The notes beneath the pieces are model-generated. The model ran no database searches. It was not told where the DNA came from and saw only the letters and a list, made by a program, of their open reading frames with translations. A stretch of 64,000 bases of DNA from Silurus meridionalis (taxonomy: Eukaryota > Chordata > Actinopteri > Siluriformes > Siluridae), in NCBI RefSeq assembly GCF_014805685.1, contig NC_060893.1:17417025-17481024 (forward strand), in the 5' to 3' direction. Shown here in pieces: positions 34,222 to 45,317 of the stretch; position 1 is the stretch's first letter, and each line of letters starts with the position of its first letter. Made by a program: the position numbers and the translations under genes.

Positions 34222-35490
34222 TTTCTTCTTCTTCTTTTGACTTCTCCTATTAGGGGTCACCACAGCGGATCATCCGTTTCCATACTACTCTGTACTCTAC
34301 ATCTGCCTCTTTTAAACCAACTACCTGCATGTCTTCCCTCACCTTCATCCTGGTGGCTCCACCCTTAGCGTTCTTCTACCAATATACCCCAAGTTCCTAC
34401 TCTGCACATGTCCAAACCATGACAATCACACCTCCCTCACCTTGTCTCCAAAATGTTCTACATGCGCTTCCCCTCTAATAAACTAATTTCTAATCCTGTC
34501 CATCATCGTCACTCCCAAAGAAAACCTCAACATCTTTTTCTCTGCTGCCTCCAGCTCCACCTCCTGTCTTTTAGTCAATGCCACTGTGTCTAAACCATAC
34601 AACATAGCAGATCTCACCACAGTCCTATTCATTTTTTACTCTTGCAGATGTCCCTCTATCACAAATCATTCCTGCCACTCTTCTCCAACCACTTCACCCT
34701 GCCTGTACTCTTTTCTTCACTTCTCTAACACACTCTCTATTACTTTGCACAGTTGACACCAGGTACCTAAAATCCTCCACCTTCTACATCTCTTCTCTCT
34801 GCAACCGCACCACTCCACTGCCTTCCCTCTTATTCACACAAATGTAATCTGTCTTACTCCTACTGACCTTCGTTCCCCTTCTCTCTAGCATGTACCTCCA
34901 CCTCTCAAGGCTCTTCACAAACTGCTCCCTACTCTCACCACAAATAACAAAGTCATCCACAAACCACAGAGACTCCTTGTCCTTCAACCTGTCCATCACC
35001 ACTGCAAACAGGAAAGGGCTCAGAGCCGATCCTTGATGCAGTCCAACTTCCACCTTGAAACAGTCTGTCATTCCTACTGCACACTTCACTGCTGCCTGCA
35101 CCACCCTCACATACTTCTCTGACACACCAGACTTCCTAATACAATACCACAACTCCTCTCTCGGCACCCTGTCATACGCTTTCTCTAAATCCACAAACAC
35201 ACAACGGGACTCCTTCTGACTTTCTCTATACTTCTTTATCAATATTCTTAAAGCAAAAATTGCGTCTGTGGTGCTCTTCCTTCGGCATGAAACCATACTG
35301 TTGCACAGATGGTCACTTCTTCTCTCAGCCTGGCTTCCACTACTCTTTCCCATAACTTTATGGTGTGACTCATCAACTTTATTCCCCTGTAGGTACCGCA
35401 GGTCTGCATATCTCCCTTGTTCTTAAAGATCAGTACCAGCACACTCCTTCTCCATTCCTTAGGCATCCTCCCACCTCCAGAATTTTGATC
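34222..35490 (-). mobile_element. RTE-like LINE, copy A (5'-truncated)
   Basis: Minus-strand element beginning at about 35490 (GGATGCCTAAGGAATGG). It runs through the reverse transcriptase and ends with a short 3' UTR reading ACGGATGATCCGCTGTGGTG and CCCCTAATAGGAGAAGTCAAA, then an AAG-rich tail near 34222-34240. The endonuclease region is missing. Copy B of the same family lies at 58170-59358 on the other strand. Naming as RTE clade is from memory of the motif set. Confidence 0.8.
34784..35466 (-). pseudogene. RTE-like reverse transcriptase (copy A), broken
   Basis: Two overlapping frames: 35466-35248 with MPKEWRRSVLVLIF and KLMSHTIKLWERVVEARLRE, then 35353-34784 with RKSTTDAIFALRIL, CVFVDLEKAYDRVPREEL (first catalytic aspartate), GLHQGSALSPFLFAVVMDRL and a damaged active site reading FVDD where copy B has FADD. 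Compared with copy B it lacks the 'MYKDS' segment and the residues before the active site. A target-primed reverse transcriptase in origin; not functional here. Confidence 0.8.
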
Positions 35491-35499
35491 CTACAGCCC

Positions 35500-36690
35500 A
35501 CTTGTGGAGCACGGACTCTGATGACATTTATCATCACCCTTTCAACTTTTATTGTCCCCAATTGTGCAGCTGTATGAGAGAAGAGAGCTGGATGGTGGGT
35601 GGAAATTGGCATGTGGCCAAATTGGTGACTAAATGGAGGGCAAGGTCTTGTGCTTGAATACATTATGATTCATAAAAGCAAATATTTTTTCAAATGTGTA
35701 CTGATTTGTTTGTATTTGTTACAGACAACAATGACATATTTAGCGAGCTGACTAATTTTGAAGTGGAGTGATAGGTAAATAGTGATAAATAGTGAGCATG
35801 CCCAAAGCCAGGTCGTAAGAAATGTAACAAGAATGGAGGCTGCATCTGAGATCTGAAAATATGGAGTGTAGGAGTGGACTTAATAAATATGAACTGAAAC
35901 TGAGTATAAAATCGCACAGCATTGCTGACTTTTGGGTGCCACACCCCCATTTACACAACCCTGCCCACATGAATTTCTTGCATTAATTCATGACCACAAA
36001 AACAGCAACAACACACAATCAAAAAGAAAAAAGCCCAGAATAGCAACATGTTTATGCTAACCAGGCAATTAAGCTTGATCAGCATAAAAAATATAGTTCA
36101 TCAATTCCTTCCAGCATTTGGTTCAACAGTGACCCCTTGTGGACTAACCAGTAGTCCTTGCTCTCTCACACATGCACACACACTTTATAAGCCCAGGAGT
36201 CAAACTCGTTTTTCACCAAACACAAAGGGCAGGAGTAAGCAAGCGAGACAGAGAGAAGACAGTCGAAGCAAGCTTTAGGGAGGAAGTACAAAACAAATGT
36301 GTGTGTGTGTGTGTGTGTAAGAGAGAGTCTTTGTGTCCCTTGTCTTGTGCATCACACACTGATGATGCAAGTTGCTGCAGTCGGGAACCATGTATGTCCC
36401 TAATTTGATTTGAGACACAATATTTGGGCCTGTGACAAGAAGTCAACACCGTGCCATCAACTGTCTTTCCACCTGCCTGTCTGTTACTTTATATATTCTG
36501 TTAGCTGAAGAAGTCATAACTGCAGTCTTTTGTTCTCTCTTTCTTATCTCTCTGTCACATACAAGAGAGCCTGACTAGGATAAAAAACACATATCAAATG
36601 GTCTGAGTCAACATTTACTCCACAGAACTGACAGCAGCTCTCAGAATAATCAACAGCCATAATGACCTTGAACATCAGTATGTTTCGCTT
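35500..36690. other. Intergenic stretch without a gene
   Basis: No supportable gene. Contains a short GT array at 36298-36318. Confidence 0.5.
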
Positions 36691-36694
36691 GTGA

Positions 36695-36702
36695 GATATC
36701 GA
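36695..36702. repeat. Target-site duplication GATATCGA (left)
   Basis: Eight bases directly abutting the hAT element; identical to 37732-37739. Confidence 0.85.
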
Positions 36703-37731
36703 CAGTGGTCGGGCCATGCATTTGGTACTTGGGCCTTCAGTGGGAACTTTCCCCGACTTAATCCATCTCTTATTACCACAACTATCATGTCGCAAGTATA
36801 GAAATAATCCATACAATACAAAAACGCAATATAACAATGTGTGGCATTACAGAGAGAGAGGCATTTCACATATGGAGGGTGAATACCATTTTACTAAAGC
36901 AAGAAACCCAGTTAAGACAACTCAAAACCTCTACACTACAACCTCAACTGTGCACCTACATCATCTGGAGCAGTTCAGAATCAATATTTGTCCAATAACA
37001 TGACAAAAACATTAAAACGTAAATAAAATACAACCTACTCACCAGAGATGTAGACTCATAATTTGCACTGCTCCTCAGAGGCTGTAAGCCAGTGGTACTG
37101 CTCGTATTCACTGTTCTGGAAGTGGCAAACAAACGCTTTCCTGGGCTGAGACAAGCTAGCTAGCTTCGGGGTTGGCCCACCTCTCCTCACAATGTCTAGC
37201 TTTTCTTTAAAATTAATTTTTAAGTATGTCCAAGACCAAATAAATTATCTTCTAAAGTTATATCCTCTAGTCTAACTTAGATGTATTAACGTGTACAGAG
37301 CGCTACAGACATGTTTTGCCAGTCTAACTTGGCTGTAACAATCAATCAGAAGATGGAAAAATGCTGACGCTACTGTGAGGCGAATATGAAATCTGATTGG
37401 TTAAAGAACCAGAGCTATTTATTAAAGAGACTATGGTAAAAAAAAACAAAGGCCTGCAGAATAGACTTTGCAGCCCTGGGCAGATTAGATTGACATGGCA
37501 GCGCATAGAGGCTGAAATCTGATTGGGCAAAAAAAATCTAACACCTAAACATGTACTGGAAGCAGTGCAGCCAAGAGACACGCTAAAAATGAAGAAAATA
37601 AACTGTTGGGAATAAATTTATACAATTTCATGGCAGAAATATTAGAATTTAGGTTGTAAATGTAGGTCAGTGCTTCTGATAGTCTTTAGGCCAGCAGAGA
37701 AGGCTTTGCAGGCCCTGACCGCCCACCACTG
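36703..37731 (+). mobile_element. Non-autonomous hAT element, complete, 1029 bp
   Basis: The left end CAGTGGTCGGGCC and right end (reverse complement) CAGTGGTGGGCGG form short terminal inverted repeats. A perfect 8-bp target duplication GATATCGA flanks it. That combination is diagnostic of the hAT superfamily. The interior has no transposase frame, so it must have been moved by enzyme from elsewhere. Three other copies lie in the window (2305-3034, 30951-31861, 50661-51497), all in the same orientation, sharing ACTAAAGCAAGAAACCCA. Confidence 0.85.
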
Positions 37732-37739
37732 GATATCGA
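37732..37739. repeat. Target-site duplication GATATCGA (right)
   Basis: Identical to 36695-36702. Confidence 0.85.
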
Positions 37740-37867
37740 TTGTGTTCTGTGTGTATGTATTAAGTCTGGTGTAACTGTTTGACCATTGTAGCAACAATAA
37801 TAACTCGCCTTTAAATGTACATTTAAGCCAATATCGGTACTTGCAAAATCACTTTATAAGGTGTTTT

Positions 37868-38045
37868 TTACTTGTCACATGTACAGTACAGTGCAGCAAA
37901 TTCTGTCAGGCAAGAAACGTCACCTCTGGAGCATAAAGGGTCAAGGGCCTTGCTTAAGGGCCCAAGAGTGGCAGCTTGTTAATACCAGGGCTTGAACATT
38001 TAACCTTGTGCTCAGTAACCCAGAGATATAACCGTTGCACTGCAA
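37868..38045. repeat. SINE-like fish interspersed repeat fragment
   Basis: Contains CTTGTCACATGTACAGTACA, GGGCCTTGCTTAAGGGCCC, AGTGGCAGCTTG and GGGCTTGAACATTTAACCTT, then CAGTAACCCAGAGATATAACC, the reverse-complement order of a tRNA-like SINE head ('GGTTCAAGCCC'). Related fragment in the duplicated block at 59838-59945 and 61824-61931. Confidence 0.5.
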
Positions 38046-38159
38046 CAACACAAAAAAAACAGAGAAGAAAAGTCAAACTTGATAAGATTTCACACAGAAT
38101 TCAAAAATAAATCATCAGAAATAATTGTTGTTGTTTTTTTTCTCGAGCATGTGATGCTC

Positions 38160-39350
38160 CTGTAATTTGTATTTAGACACACCTGTGGCAAGTAACAGGT
38201 GTGGGCAATATAGTAATCACACTTGCAACCAGTTAAAATGGAGAAAAGTTTATTCTATTGTGAGAATGGATACAAGGAAGAAGTGTAAAGAATTGTCTAT
38301 GGATTTAAGAGAAAAAAAGTGGGAAAACGTTGACAATCTCAAGGCTACAAATCCATCTCTAGAGATCATAATGTTCCTGTGTCCAATGCACGCAATATCA
38401 TCAAGAGCTTCACAGCCCATGGCACTGTAGCGAACCTCCCTGGACGTAGACAGAAGTGCAAAATTAATACGTTCAAGCTGAAGCTTAACAAAGCAAGACT
38501 GGAGTTTGCCAAAACTTATGTTACAAAACCACAATCCTTCTGGGAGAACATACTGTGGACAGATGAGAGGAAAGTAGAGCGTTTTGGTAAAGGACATTAT
38601 GGCACAGTTTACAGAAAAAGAAAAGAAAACAGCCCCTACAGTCGAACATGGTGGAGGTTAAAAAATGTTTTGGGGTTGCTTTTCTGCTTCTGCCACTGGA
38701 TGCCTTGACTGTGTGAACGTTATCATGAAATCTGTTGATTACCAAAGAATTTTGGGGTACAACCTATTGGCCAGTGTCAGAAAGCTGTTTCTCCACCAGA
38801 GGTCATGGGTCTTCCAGCAGGACAATGACCCAAAACACACTTTAAAAAGCACTCAGTACTGGTTACAAACAAAGCACTGGAGAGTTCTGAAAATGGCCAG
38901 CAATTAGTCCACATCTGAATCCCATAGAACACCTGTGTAAAGATCTCAAAACAACAGTTGGGAGAAGGCATCCTTCAAATCTAAATGACCTGAAGCAGTT
39001 TGCAAAAGAAGAGTGGTCCAAAATTCCATTAGAGAGGTGTAAGAAACTAATTCATTGTTACGGGAAGCGAATGATTTCAGTTATTTTTTCCAAAGGAGGT
39101 GCTACCAAATATTAAGTTAAGGGTGCCAATAATTTTGTCCAGTGCATTTTTTTTGTTGGTTTCTGAGTGAAATTGTATCAGATTTGACTTTTCTTCTCTG
39201 TTTTTTTTTTTTTTTTTGTGTGTGTGTGTAAAAATAAACATGAGTATCAAAACATTTGCAAAATAAACAATTTTCTGAGATAAGGGTTGCATTTTCTGAC
39301 AGAAATGCAAGGGCATACCCCAAAGCTCCATGTTTTCTGTGACATTTTAG
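38160..39350 (+). mobile_element. Tc1-like transposon relic
   Basis: Begins near ACACACCTGTGGCAAGTAAC/ACAGGTGTGGGCAATATAG and carries a broken transposase. Ends with GGGTGCCAATAATTTTGTCCAG (39120-39141) and an AAAATAAACATGAGTATC tail region to about 39350, as in a common fish Tc1 family. Terminal inverted repeats and TA duplication not confirmed. Confidence 0.65.
38236..39115 (+). pseudogene. Tc1 transposase pseudogene
   Basis: Pieces in changing frames: ARNIIKSFTAHGTVANLPGR (helix-turn-helix and linker), NKARLEFAKTY and SFWENILWTDERKVERFG (first aspartate in WTDE), MFWGCFSASATG, VFQQDNDPKHT (second aspartate), and a third block with PHLNPIEHL-like DNA at about 38910-38930. Many indels. Older than the copy at 5828-7085. 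Confidence 0.7.
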
Positions 39351-39879
39351 ATTTGATTAGCTTCAACTTGGTGATTCTTGCAACTTGGTCATTGTGCAAG
39401 GTACATGTTCAGAGCCAATGAAATGCATTAAAAGCAGATGCTAAATACAAAACTCTATATAAAGTGCACAAATGAAATTCACACTGCAATGTGGAAGCAG
39501 TTAGTTTTTCTCATATGGTAAGGGCCAATTATATACTAATTGGGTAACAGTACTAGTGGTATTTTTCTTTTTTTTTCTCTGGAAAATCAGCCACAATATA
39601 AGCTATTTACAATATACACTCTATTAAGGACACATTATTTTTAGGTGCTCTTTCATGCTTTCTTTCCAGTGATATCCCAAGGTCTTCTATTGGATTCACA
39701 TGCAAATGACTGGAAAGACCTGTGAAAAACACTAAACTTATGGTCATGTTCATGAGACCAGTTAGAGATGAGTTTTATTATGTTGTGACATGGTGCATTA
39801 TCATGCCAGAGGTAAATTGAGCCATGAAGGGATGCATATGGTCTGTATTGTTGAAAGATTGATGATCAAATTCTTGATG

Positions 39880-40077
39880 TCACCCAAATGAGGATGGGTT
39901 CCACTTTTGAGTCTGGTTCCCCTCAAGGTTTCTTCCTCATAACATCTAAGGGAGTTTTTCCTTGCCACAGTTATAGCTTGCTCATCAGGGATAAATGCAC
40001 ACCATTCACCTTGACTGTTGATTTCTGTAAAGCTGCTTTGAGACAATGTCTGTTGTGAAAAGCACTATAGAAACTTG
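39880..40077 (+). repeat. SINE-like insert within the Tc1 relic
   Basis: Reads TCAAGGTTTCTTCCTCATAA, GGGAGTTTTTCCTTGCCAC, CTGTAAAGCTGCTTTGAGAC and AAAGCACTATAGAAACTTGA, a very common fish interspersed 3' segment. It separates two parts of the family D Tc1 relic, so it landed later. Confidence 0.65.
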
Positions 40078-40438
40078 ACTTGACATAGTCAGCAATAATA
40101 CTCAAATATGATGTGGCATGTAAATGATGATTGATTGATATTAACAAGCTTGAAGTGTGCCAAGAAAACATTCCACATTACAGTAAGAATAGGTAATTTG
40201 GTGTTAATTCCCCATAACACAGTTTTCAACTCAATTCAGAACATGGCCTATAAAGAATAAATTCATATGGTTCTAATATTCAAACAAACTCTGGGGAGTA
40301 ATAGAATGAAATTTCACTTGGTACATTTCCAAACTATCCAGTTTCCTTAAAATCATGTTCTTGTCTGACAAGTGGTACCAGATGTGGTTATCTGTAGCCC
40401 ATCTGCTTCAAGGTTCTTTTGTGGATGACTGATTAGTA

Positions 40439-40442
40439 TTAA
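40439..40442. repeat. TTAA target duplication (left)
   Basis: Abuts CCCTCTGGAGTCTGA; PiggyBac elements insert at and duplicate TTAA. Confidence 0.85.
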
Positions 40443-41261
40443 CCCTCTGGAGTCTGAGGGTGTTTTTGACCCCTTGAGAGATTTTGACATTCTCTTACTA
40501 TGCATTAAATAATAATAGTGTATCCATTTGAGGAATCGGCAAGAACAAACAACTTGAACCCCTACTTAGTTGGCTTGGCTTTCATGTACTGTGTCCTTCC
40601 AGTGTTAGCTTTGCATGCTACCATCCTCTCATCCACGGCTAAATGTCTTCTAGGATGATAAATTGCTTTGCATGTCTTACGGATTGTGTCCATAAGCAGT
40701 TTCACTCTGAACAGACGGTCATGTTCAGATGTGCCCCTCTTTCTGTCATTTTCTTTGTCTGCATCTGGGTGACTCATGCGTACATTCCACGAAATTGTCC
40801 TGTCTTTGTCCCTTGACATAATTGTTGCTGAAAAGGGAACTGTGAAAATCCTGCTCTGTCGCCAGTAGTCTATGATGGAGGGCAACTTTACCATTGCCAT
40901 GTAAAATAAGAGCCCAATGTAGCGATACATCTCACTCACGGTTACATCTCTCCATTTGTATTTGCGTCCCTTGGCTATTGACTTGGCAGCTTGAGCATTT
41001 GTGTTGTGGCACAAAGTTGACACAACACTGTCCGGGAAAAACATTTTAAATAGACTAAATGGAGAATGAGAGTCAGAAGACCTCAGTTGAGGTCCAGGTT
41101 CACATGCGGGCAGGAATCGCAGAGTCTGTGGAACTATGTCGTTATCTGATCTGTCTGATCCTTCCATGACATGGTGGACTGTGTGTGCTGCCTTTGCCCT
41201 TTTTGGAGCAGGTGCTTGATCACATCTGTTTATGAAACACACACACGAACATCACTAATTG

Positions 41262-41520
41262 TGTCATTGGTAAAGTTGTTTGCATATGTCATACAATGCA
41301 ATAATGATTCAAACTAAATATAATTTAAGAAAATACAAAATATGTACTTACTCAGGATGATTCTCGGTCAAACTCAAAATGGAGCGATGCCTGCGTGGCC
41401 TGGTGTGAGTTTCCAGTGAAGGCAAGGGTGATGCAGCCACATTCCTAAAAATAATCAAACAATATATTTTAGGATGATGAATACACTTGAACAAAATATA
41501 TTTGTTAGCATGCATTGTAC
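41262..41520 (-). repeat. Intragenic duplication, unit 1 (exon 2 copy proximal to exon 3)
   Basis: About 259 bases matching 41641-41904 with few substitutions, including the 93-bp exon and parts of both introns. Confidence 0.85.
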
Positions 41521-41640
41521 AGCCTATAGGCCTATTTGTTGATGGGCAATAGGACAGATAAATGTTTGTTGATGGGCCATAGACCATAATGCATCTCAGA
41601 CATTTACACCATCACCATTTACAGCTGAGCAAATAATATT

Positions 41641-41904
41641 GTCATTGATAAAGTTGTTTGCATATGTCATACAAAGCAATAATGATTCAAACTAAATATA
41701 ATTTAGGAAAATATAAAATATGTACTTACTCAGGATGATTTTCGGTCGAACTCAAACTGGAGCGACACCTGCGTGGCCTGGTGTGAGTTTCCAGTGAAGG
41801 CAAGGGTGATGCAGCCACACTCCTAAAAATAATCAAACAATATATTTTTCAGTATTTTTGATGAATACACTTGAACAATATATATTTGTTATCATGCATT
41901 GTAC
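41641..41904 (-). repeat. Intragenic duplication, unit 2 (exon 2 copy proximal to exon 1)
   Basis: Partner of 41262-41520, offset 379 bases. Splice sites are kept in both copies. Confidence 0.85.
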
Positions 41905-42830
41905 ATATGGCATTTACACCTCAGCATTCCGGAACATCTCTGCTAGCTAACACTACATAACAGCCTTTCAGGATGATCAGTGACACTAACCAAAACTGAA
42001 CTGAGGCTAAAATATAACTTTATATAACGTCAACAATATTTAGAGCATACAATTACAAACAGTTAATGTTACAAATGAGCAGATATTGGCGGATTTTTGT
42101 TGTAACATTAAACAGCAATGCTGACAAAAGCTAGGCAGAGATGTCTACAAACAATATTAGTTTTATATGATCAGAATGTAAGACTAAATAACTTACTCAT
42201 CGTAGCAACTTGCTGGAAAGTCCTCGCTCTTCAAAATGCAAACGCTCCTCGTCGGAATCGCAATCTTCTTCGGATGAAAAAGTAAATTCTCTGGCATTGT
42301 TTTATGCCACTGTCCGGGGGGCATGTGTGTGTGACTCAACGTGTGAACTGTTTTACCTGTGAATAGCGGGGGGGCGTGTCCGCTCGCAGCTCATTATCTG
42401 ATAATGAGCTGCGGTGGAAAATCTGTTCCTCTACTTGGTTTCACATAATTTATATTCATTAAAAACATGTTTTTTTATTTTACCAACTTGTTCAAAAACT
42501 ACACACTTTAAGCTGTCTAAAGATATATTTTTTATTTCCGTGTGTCAGCTATTGGCCGAGTTTCAGCGCTTTTTGATGACGTGTTTCTAAACAAAGTTTA
42601 CGCAGACAAAGGCGACAGATGGCACACCCGGACTATTTTATTCATTTAAAAAATACAACGTTTTGTTTATATAGTGAGCATACACAAATGAAAGTAGACC
42701 CTTTACAGATTTAAATGATGTATTACTTTGACATTTTTGATCAAATATGACCGAGCAGTTTCAGCTCTTTTTGCTGGCATCTGAAAAAAAAGCACGTTTG
42801 GGCGCCGGCGGCAATTCAGACTCCAGAGGG

Positions 42831-42834
42831 TTAA
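42831..42834. repeat. TTAA target duplication (right)
   Basis: Abuts the reverse complement of CCCTCTGGAGTCTGA. Confidence 0.85.
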
Positions 42835-44139
42835 ATTGTGCCAAAAAAACATTACCCATGCCATTCCAGCACCTCCACCAGCCTGGGCTCCTCAAGTCAT
42901 GTTAGGTTTATGGATTAATGCTATTAGTGCCAAATTCTTACCCTAAAATTTGTTTGCCTCAGAAGTAATCAACAATTATCAGACAAGGCTATGTTTGGCA
43001 ATCAGCTGCATAGTTTGCTGAGCCAACACCCACTGAAGCCTAGGCTTTCTGTTCTCGGCTGACAAGAATGGAACCTGATGCAGTCCTCTGCTGTTTCTGA
43101 GTTATATGTTTATCTAAGTTGTAGCCTTTCTGTCAGCTTGAATCATTCTGGCTATATCCTTTTGACCTCTATCATCAACAAAATGTTTTTGTCCACAGAA
43201 CTGCCACTCACTGGATGTTTTTTCTTTTTTTATTGTGTCATTCTGAGTAAACCCTAGGGACCTAGACACTGTTGTGTGTGAAAATCCCAGGAGATCAGCA
43301 GTTATAAAAAAAACTCAAACCAGTCTGTCTGGCTGCAACCATCATGTCACAGTCAAAATCACTGAGAACACATTTTTCCCCAAATCTGTTGGTTGATGTG
43401 AACATTACCGGGAGCTGCTCACCTGCATCTGCATGATTTTATGCAATACATTACTGCCACACACTTGGATAATTAGATACATAATAATTTGAATCGTTGC
43501 CTTCTTCTAATTTGTTTACTGGTCTAAGTGATTTCTGTCTTATTTGCATGCAATATTGCTGCAATTTAGAGAAATATTATGTATTCCGTTTGCTAAATTA
43601 TGTTTTCTCAATCTATCACTAGACATTTTAATCAGTTCCCATTTGTCTCTTTTGTTAGGTTAAAGTTTAAGCATGGTCAACATCAGTAATATAAAGGAGA
43701 CACTCAAGGATTCGATTTTTACTTGCCTTCATATTAGAATCTATACATACAGTTGTATGCAAAAGTTTAGGAACCCCTGACAATGTTCATGATTTTCATT
43801 TATAAATGTTTGGATAAGCAATTTCATTTTAATCTATCAAATAACTGAAGGACACAGTAATATTTCAGTAGTGAAATGAGGTTTATTGGATTAACAGAAA
43901 ATGTGCAATATGCATCAAAACGAAATTAGACAGGTGCAAAAATATGGGAACACTTGTCATTTTGTTGATTTGAATACCTGTAACTACATAGCACTGATTA
44001 ATTGGAACACACAATTGGTTTGGTGAGCTCATTAAGCCTTGAACTTCATAGACAGGTGCATCCTATCATGAGAAAGGTATTTGAGGTAGCCAATTGCAAG
44101 TTGTTGTTCTTTTTGACTCTTCTCTGAAGAGTGGCAACA

Positions 44140-44965
44140 TGGAGGTCTCAAAACATCTCTCAAAAGACCTGAAAACAAAGATTGTTCAACATTATGGTTT
44201 AGGGGAAGACTACAAAAAGTTATCACAGAGATATAAGCTGTTAGTGTCCACTGTGAGGAACATAGTGAGGAAATGAAAGACCACAGGCACAGTTCTTGTT
44301 AAGGCCAGAAATGGCAGGCTACATAAAATATTGGAGAGGCAAAGGCGAAGGATGGTGTGAATGGTCAAAAACAGCCCAAAGACCACCTCCAAAGACTTAC
44401 ACCATCAACTTGCTGCAGATGGTGTCACATCGTTCAACAATTCAGCAAAACGTTGCACAAGGAGAAGCTGTATGGGAGAGTGATGCAAAAGAAGACTTTA
44501 CTGTACACACGCCACAAACTGAGTCGCTTGAGTTATGCAAACACACATTTGGACAAGCCAGCTTCATTTTGGAATAAGGTGCTGTAGACTGATGAAAAAA
44601 GATTGAGTTATTTGGTCATAACAAGGGGCGGTATGCATGGCAAAGTTCCATCATGCTGTGGGGCTGTGTGGCCAGTGCCGGTACTGGAAATCTGGTTAAA
44701 GTTGAGGGTCGCATGGATTCCACTCAATATCAGTAGATTCTTGAGAATAATGTTGAGCAATCAGTCACAAAGTTTAAGTCACGCCGGGGCTGGATATTTC
44801 AACAAGACAACAACCCAAAACACTGCTCAAAATCTACTCGGGCATTTATGCAGAGGAACAAGCACAATGTTCTGGAATGGCCATCCCAGTCCCCAGACCT
44901 GAAGGACATTGAACATCTGTGGGGTGATTTGAAGTGGGCTGTCTATGTTTGGCAAACATTAAACT
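44140..44965 (+). pseudogene. Tc1 transposase, 5' part, disrupted
   Basis: Starts MEVSKHLSKDLKTKIVQHYG at 44140, with a helix-turn-helix region LSQRYKLLVSTVRNIV, then many stops. The second catalytic block lies at about 44800 (CAAGACAACAACCCAAAACAC) and the third near 44895 (CCAGACCTGAAGGACATTGAAC). The last part continues after the DIRS at 49790-49921 (GAACTAGAGATGTTTTATAAG, AAAGGAGGCTCTACTAAATATTG). Non-functional. Confidence 0.75.
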
Positions 44966-45002
44966 GTCTCTAGGTTACAAATGTAACCTTAGTTCCCAGA
45001 GG

Positions 45003-45160
45003 AAACAGGATGCTGCGTCGTAATGCTTTGGGAACGCCCCTGCGTTGTCCGCGCTCTAAACCACGTGTGAAATCTGACCAATAGGCAAGTCATGACGTCA
45101 TCGGCGGGCGACGATTAAACCAGGACGCTAGCTTCTGCGCAGAGAGAAGGAAAGCGCCAC
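45003..45160 (+). repeat. DIRS copy 2 inverted terminal repeat (3' side of the element)
   Basis: Pairs with 49615-49770. Contains CTGCGTCGTAATGCTTTGGGA, mirrored by TCCCAAAGCGTTACGACGCAG. Confidence 0.8.
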
Positions 45161-45189
45161 AGGGATGCAAGGAGTGTGGCACAGAGACA

Positions 45190-45241
45190 CAGCATTTCAT
45201 TCCCCCGGGGAACTAGGGTTACATTCATAACCTAGAGACAT
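45190..45241. repeat. DIRS copy 2 internal complementary region
   Basis: GGGAACTAGGGTTACATTCAT followed by AACCTAGAGACA is the inverse of the outer end GTCTCTAGGTTAC..TAACCTTAGTTCCC at 44966-44998. Confidence 0.8.
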
Positions 45242-45317
45242 TCCCCAGCCTGCAGATCCCCAATCCTCTTCAGGGAGGAAATCGCCAAGAGGAAGGCGGT
45301 CTTGACCGACAGGTACC

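Larger units (their letters stand above)
40562..42297 (-). pseudogene. PiggyBac transposase, spliced, truncated
   Basis: Proposed exon 1: 42297-42197 (ATG at 42297, donor GTAAGT at 42196-42191). Exon 2: 93 bases, present twice, at 41822-41730 and 41444-41352, each with its own TAG/ acceptor and GTAAGT donor. Exon 3: from 41225 (acceptor AAACAG) to a TAG stop at 40564-40562. Reading frames join in phase across all junctions (exon 1 ends in phase 2, exon 2 is 31 codons). Exon 3 has SPFSLFKMFFPDSVV, YRYIGLLFYMAMVKLPSI, SWNVRMSHPDADKEN and AVDERMVACKANTG, matching the transposase N-terminal half; the aspartate of VDER is the first catalytic one. The stop falls where the family has tryptophan. The other two catalytic aspartates and the zinc-binding tail are gone. 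Confidence 0.8.
40443..42830 (-). mobile_element. PiggyBac transposon, internally deleted, 2388 bp
   Basis: Perfect 15-bp terminal inverted repeats CCCTCTGGAGTCTGA (40443-40457 and reverse complement 42816-42830), each abutting TTAA. The CCC start and TTAA site are typical of PiggyBac. Inside, on the minus strand, lies a three-exon transposase gene missing its 3' half, with one exon duplicated. The element sits within the family D Tc1 relic. Without a full transposase it cannot move itself. Confidence 0.9.
39610..43445 (-). mobile_element. Tc1-like relic (family D) with nested insertions
   Basis: On the plus strand, words appear in the order of a well-known fish Tc1-type element read backwards: GGTGCATTATCATGCCAGAGG (39790), CTTGAAGTGTGCCAAGAAAAC (40149), GTAGCCCATCTGCTTCAAGG, then after 42835 GTGCCAAAAAAACATTACCC, CCACCAGCCTGGGCT, and AGAACTGCCACTCACTGGATG (43199) with CAGGAGATCAGCAG. 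Two inserts interrupt it: a SINE-like piece (39880-40077) and a PiggyBac (40443-42830). Some segments appear twice, so the platform itself is rearranged. Confidence 0.6.
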
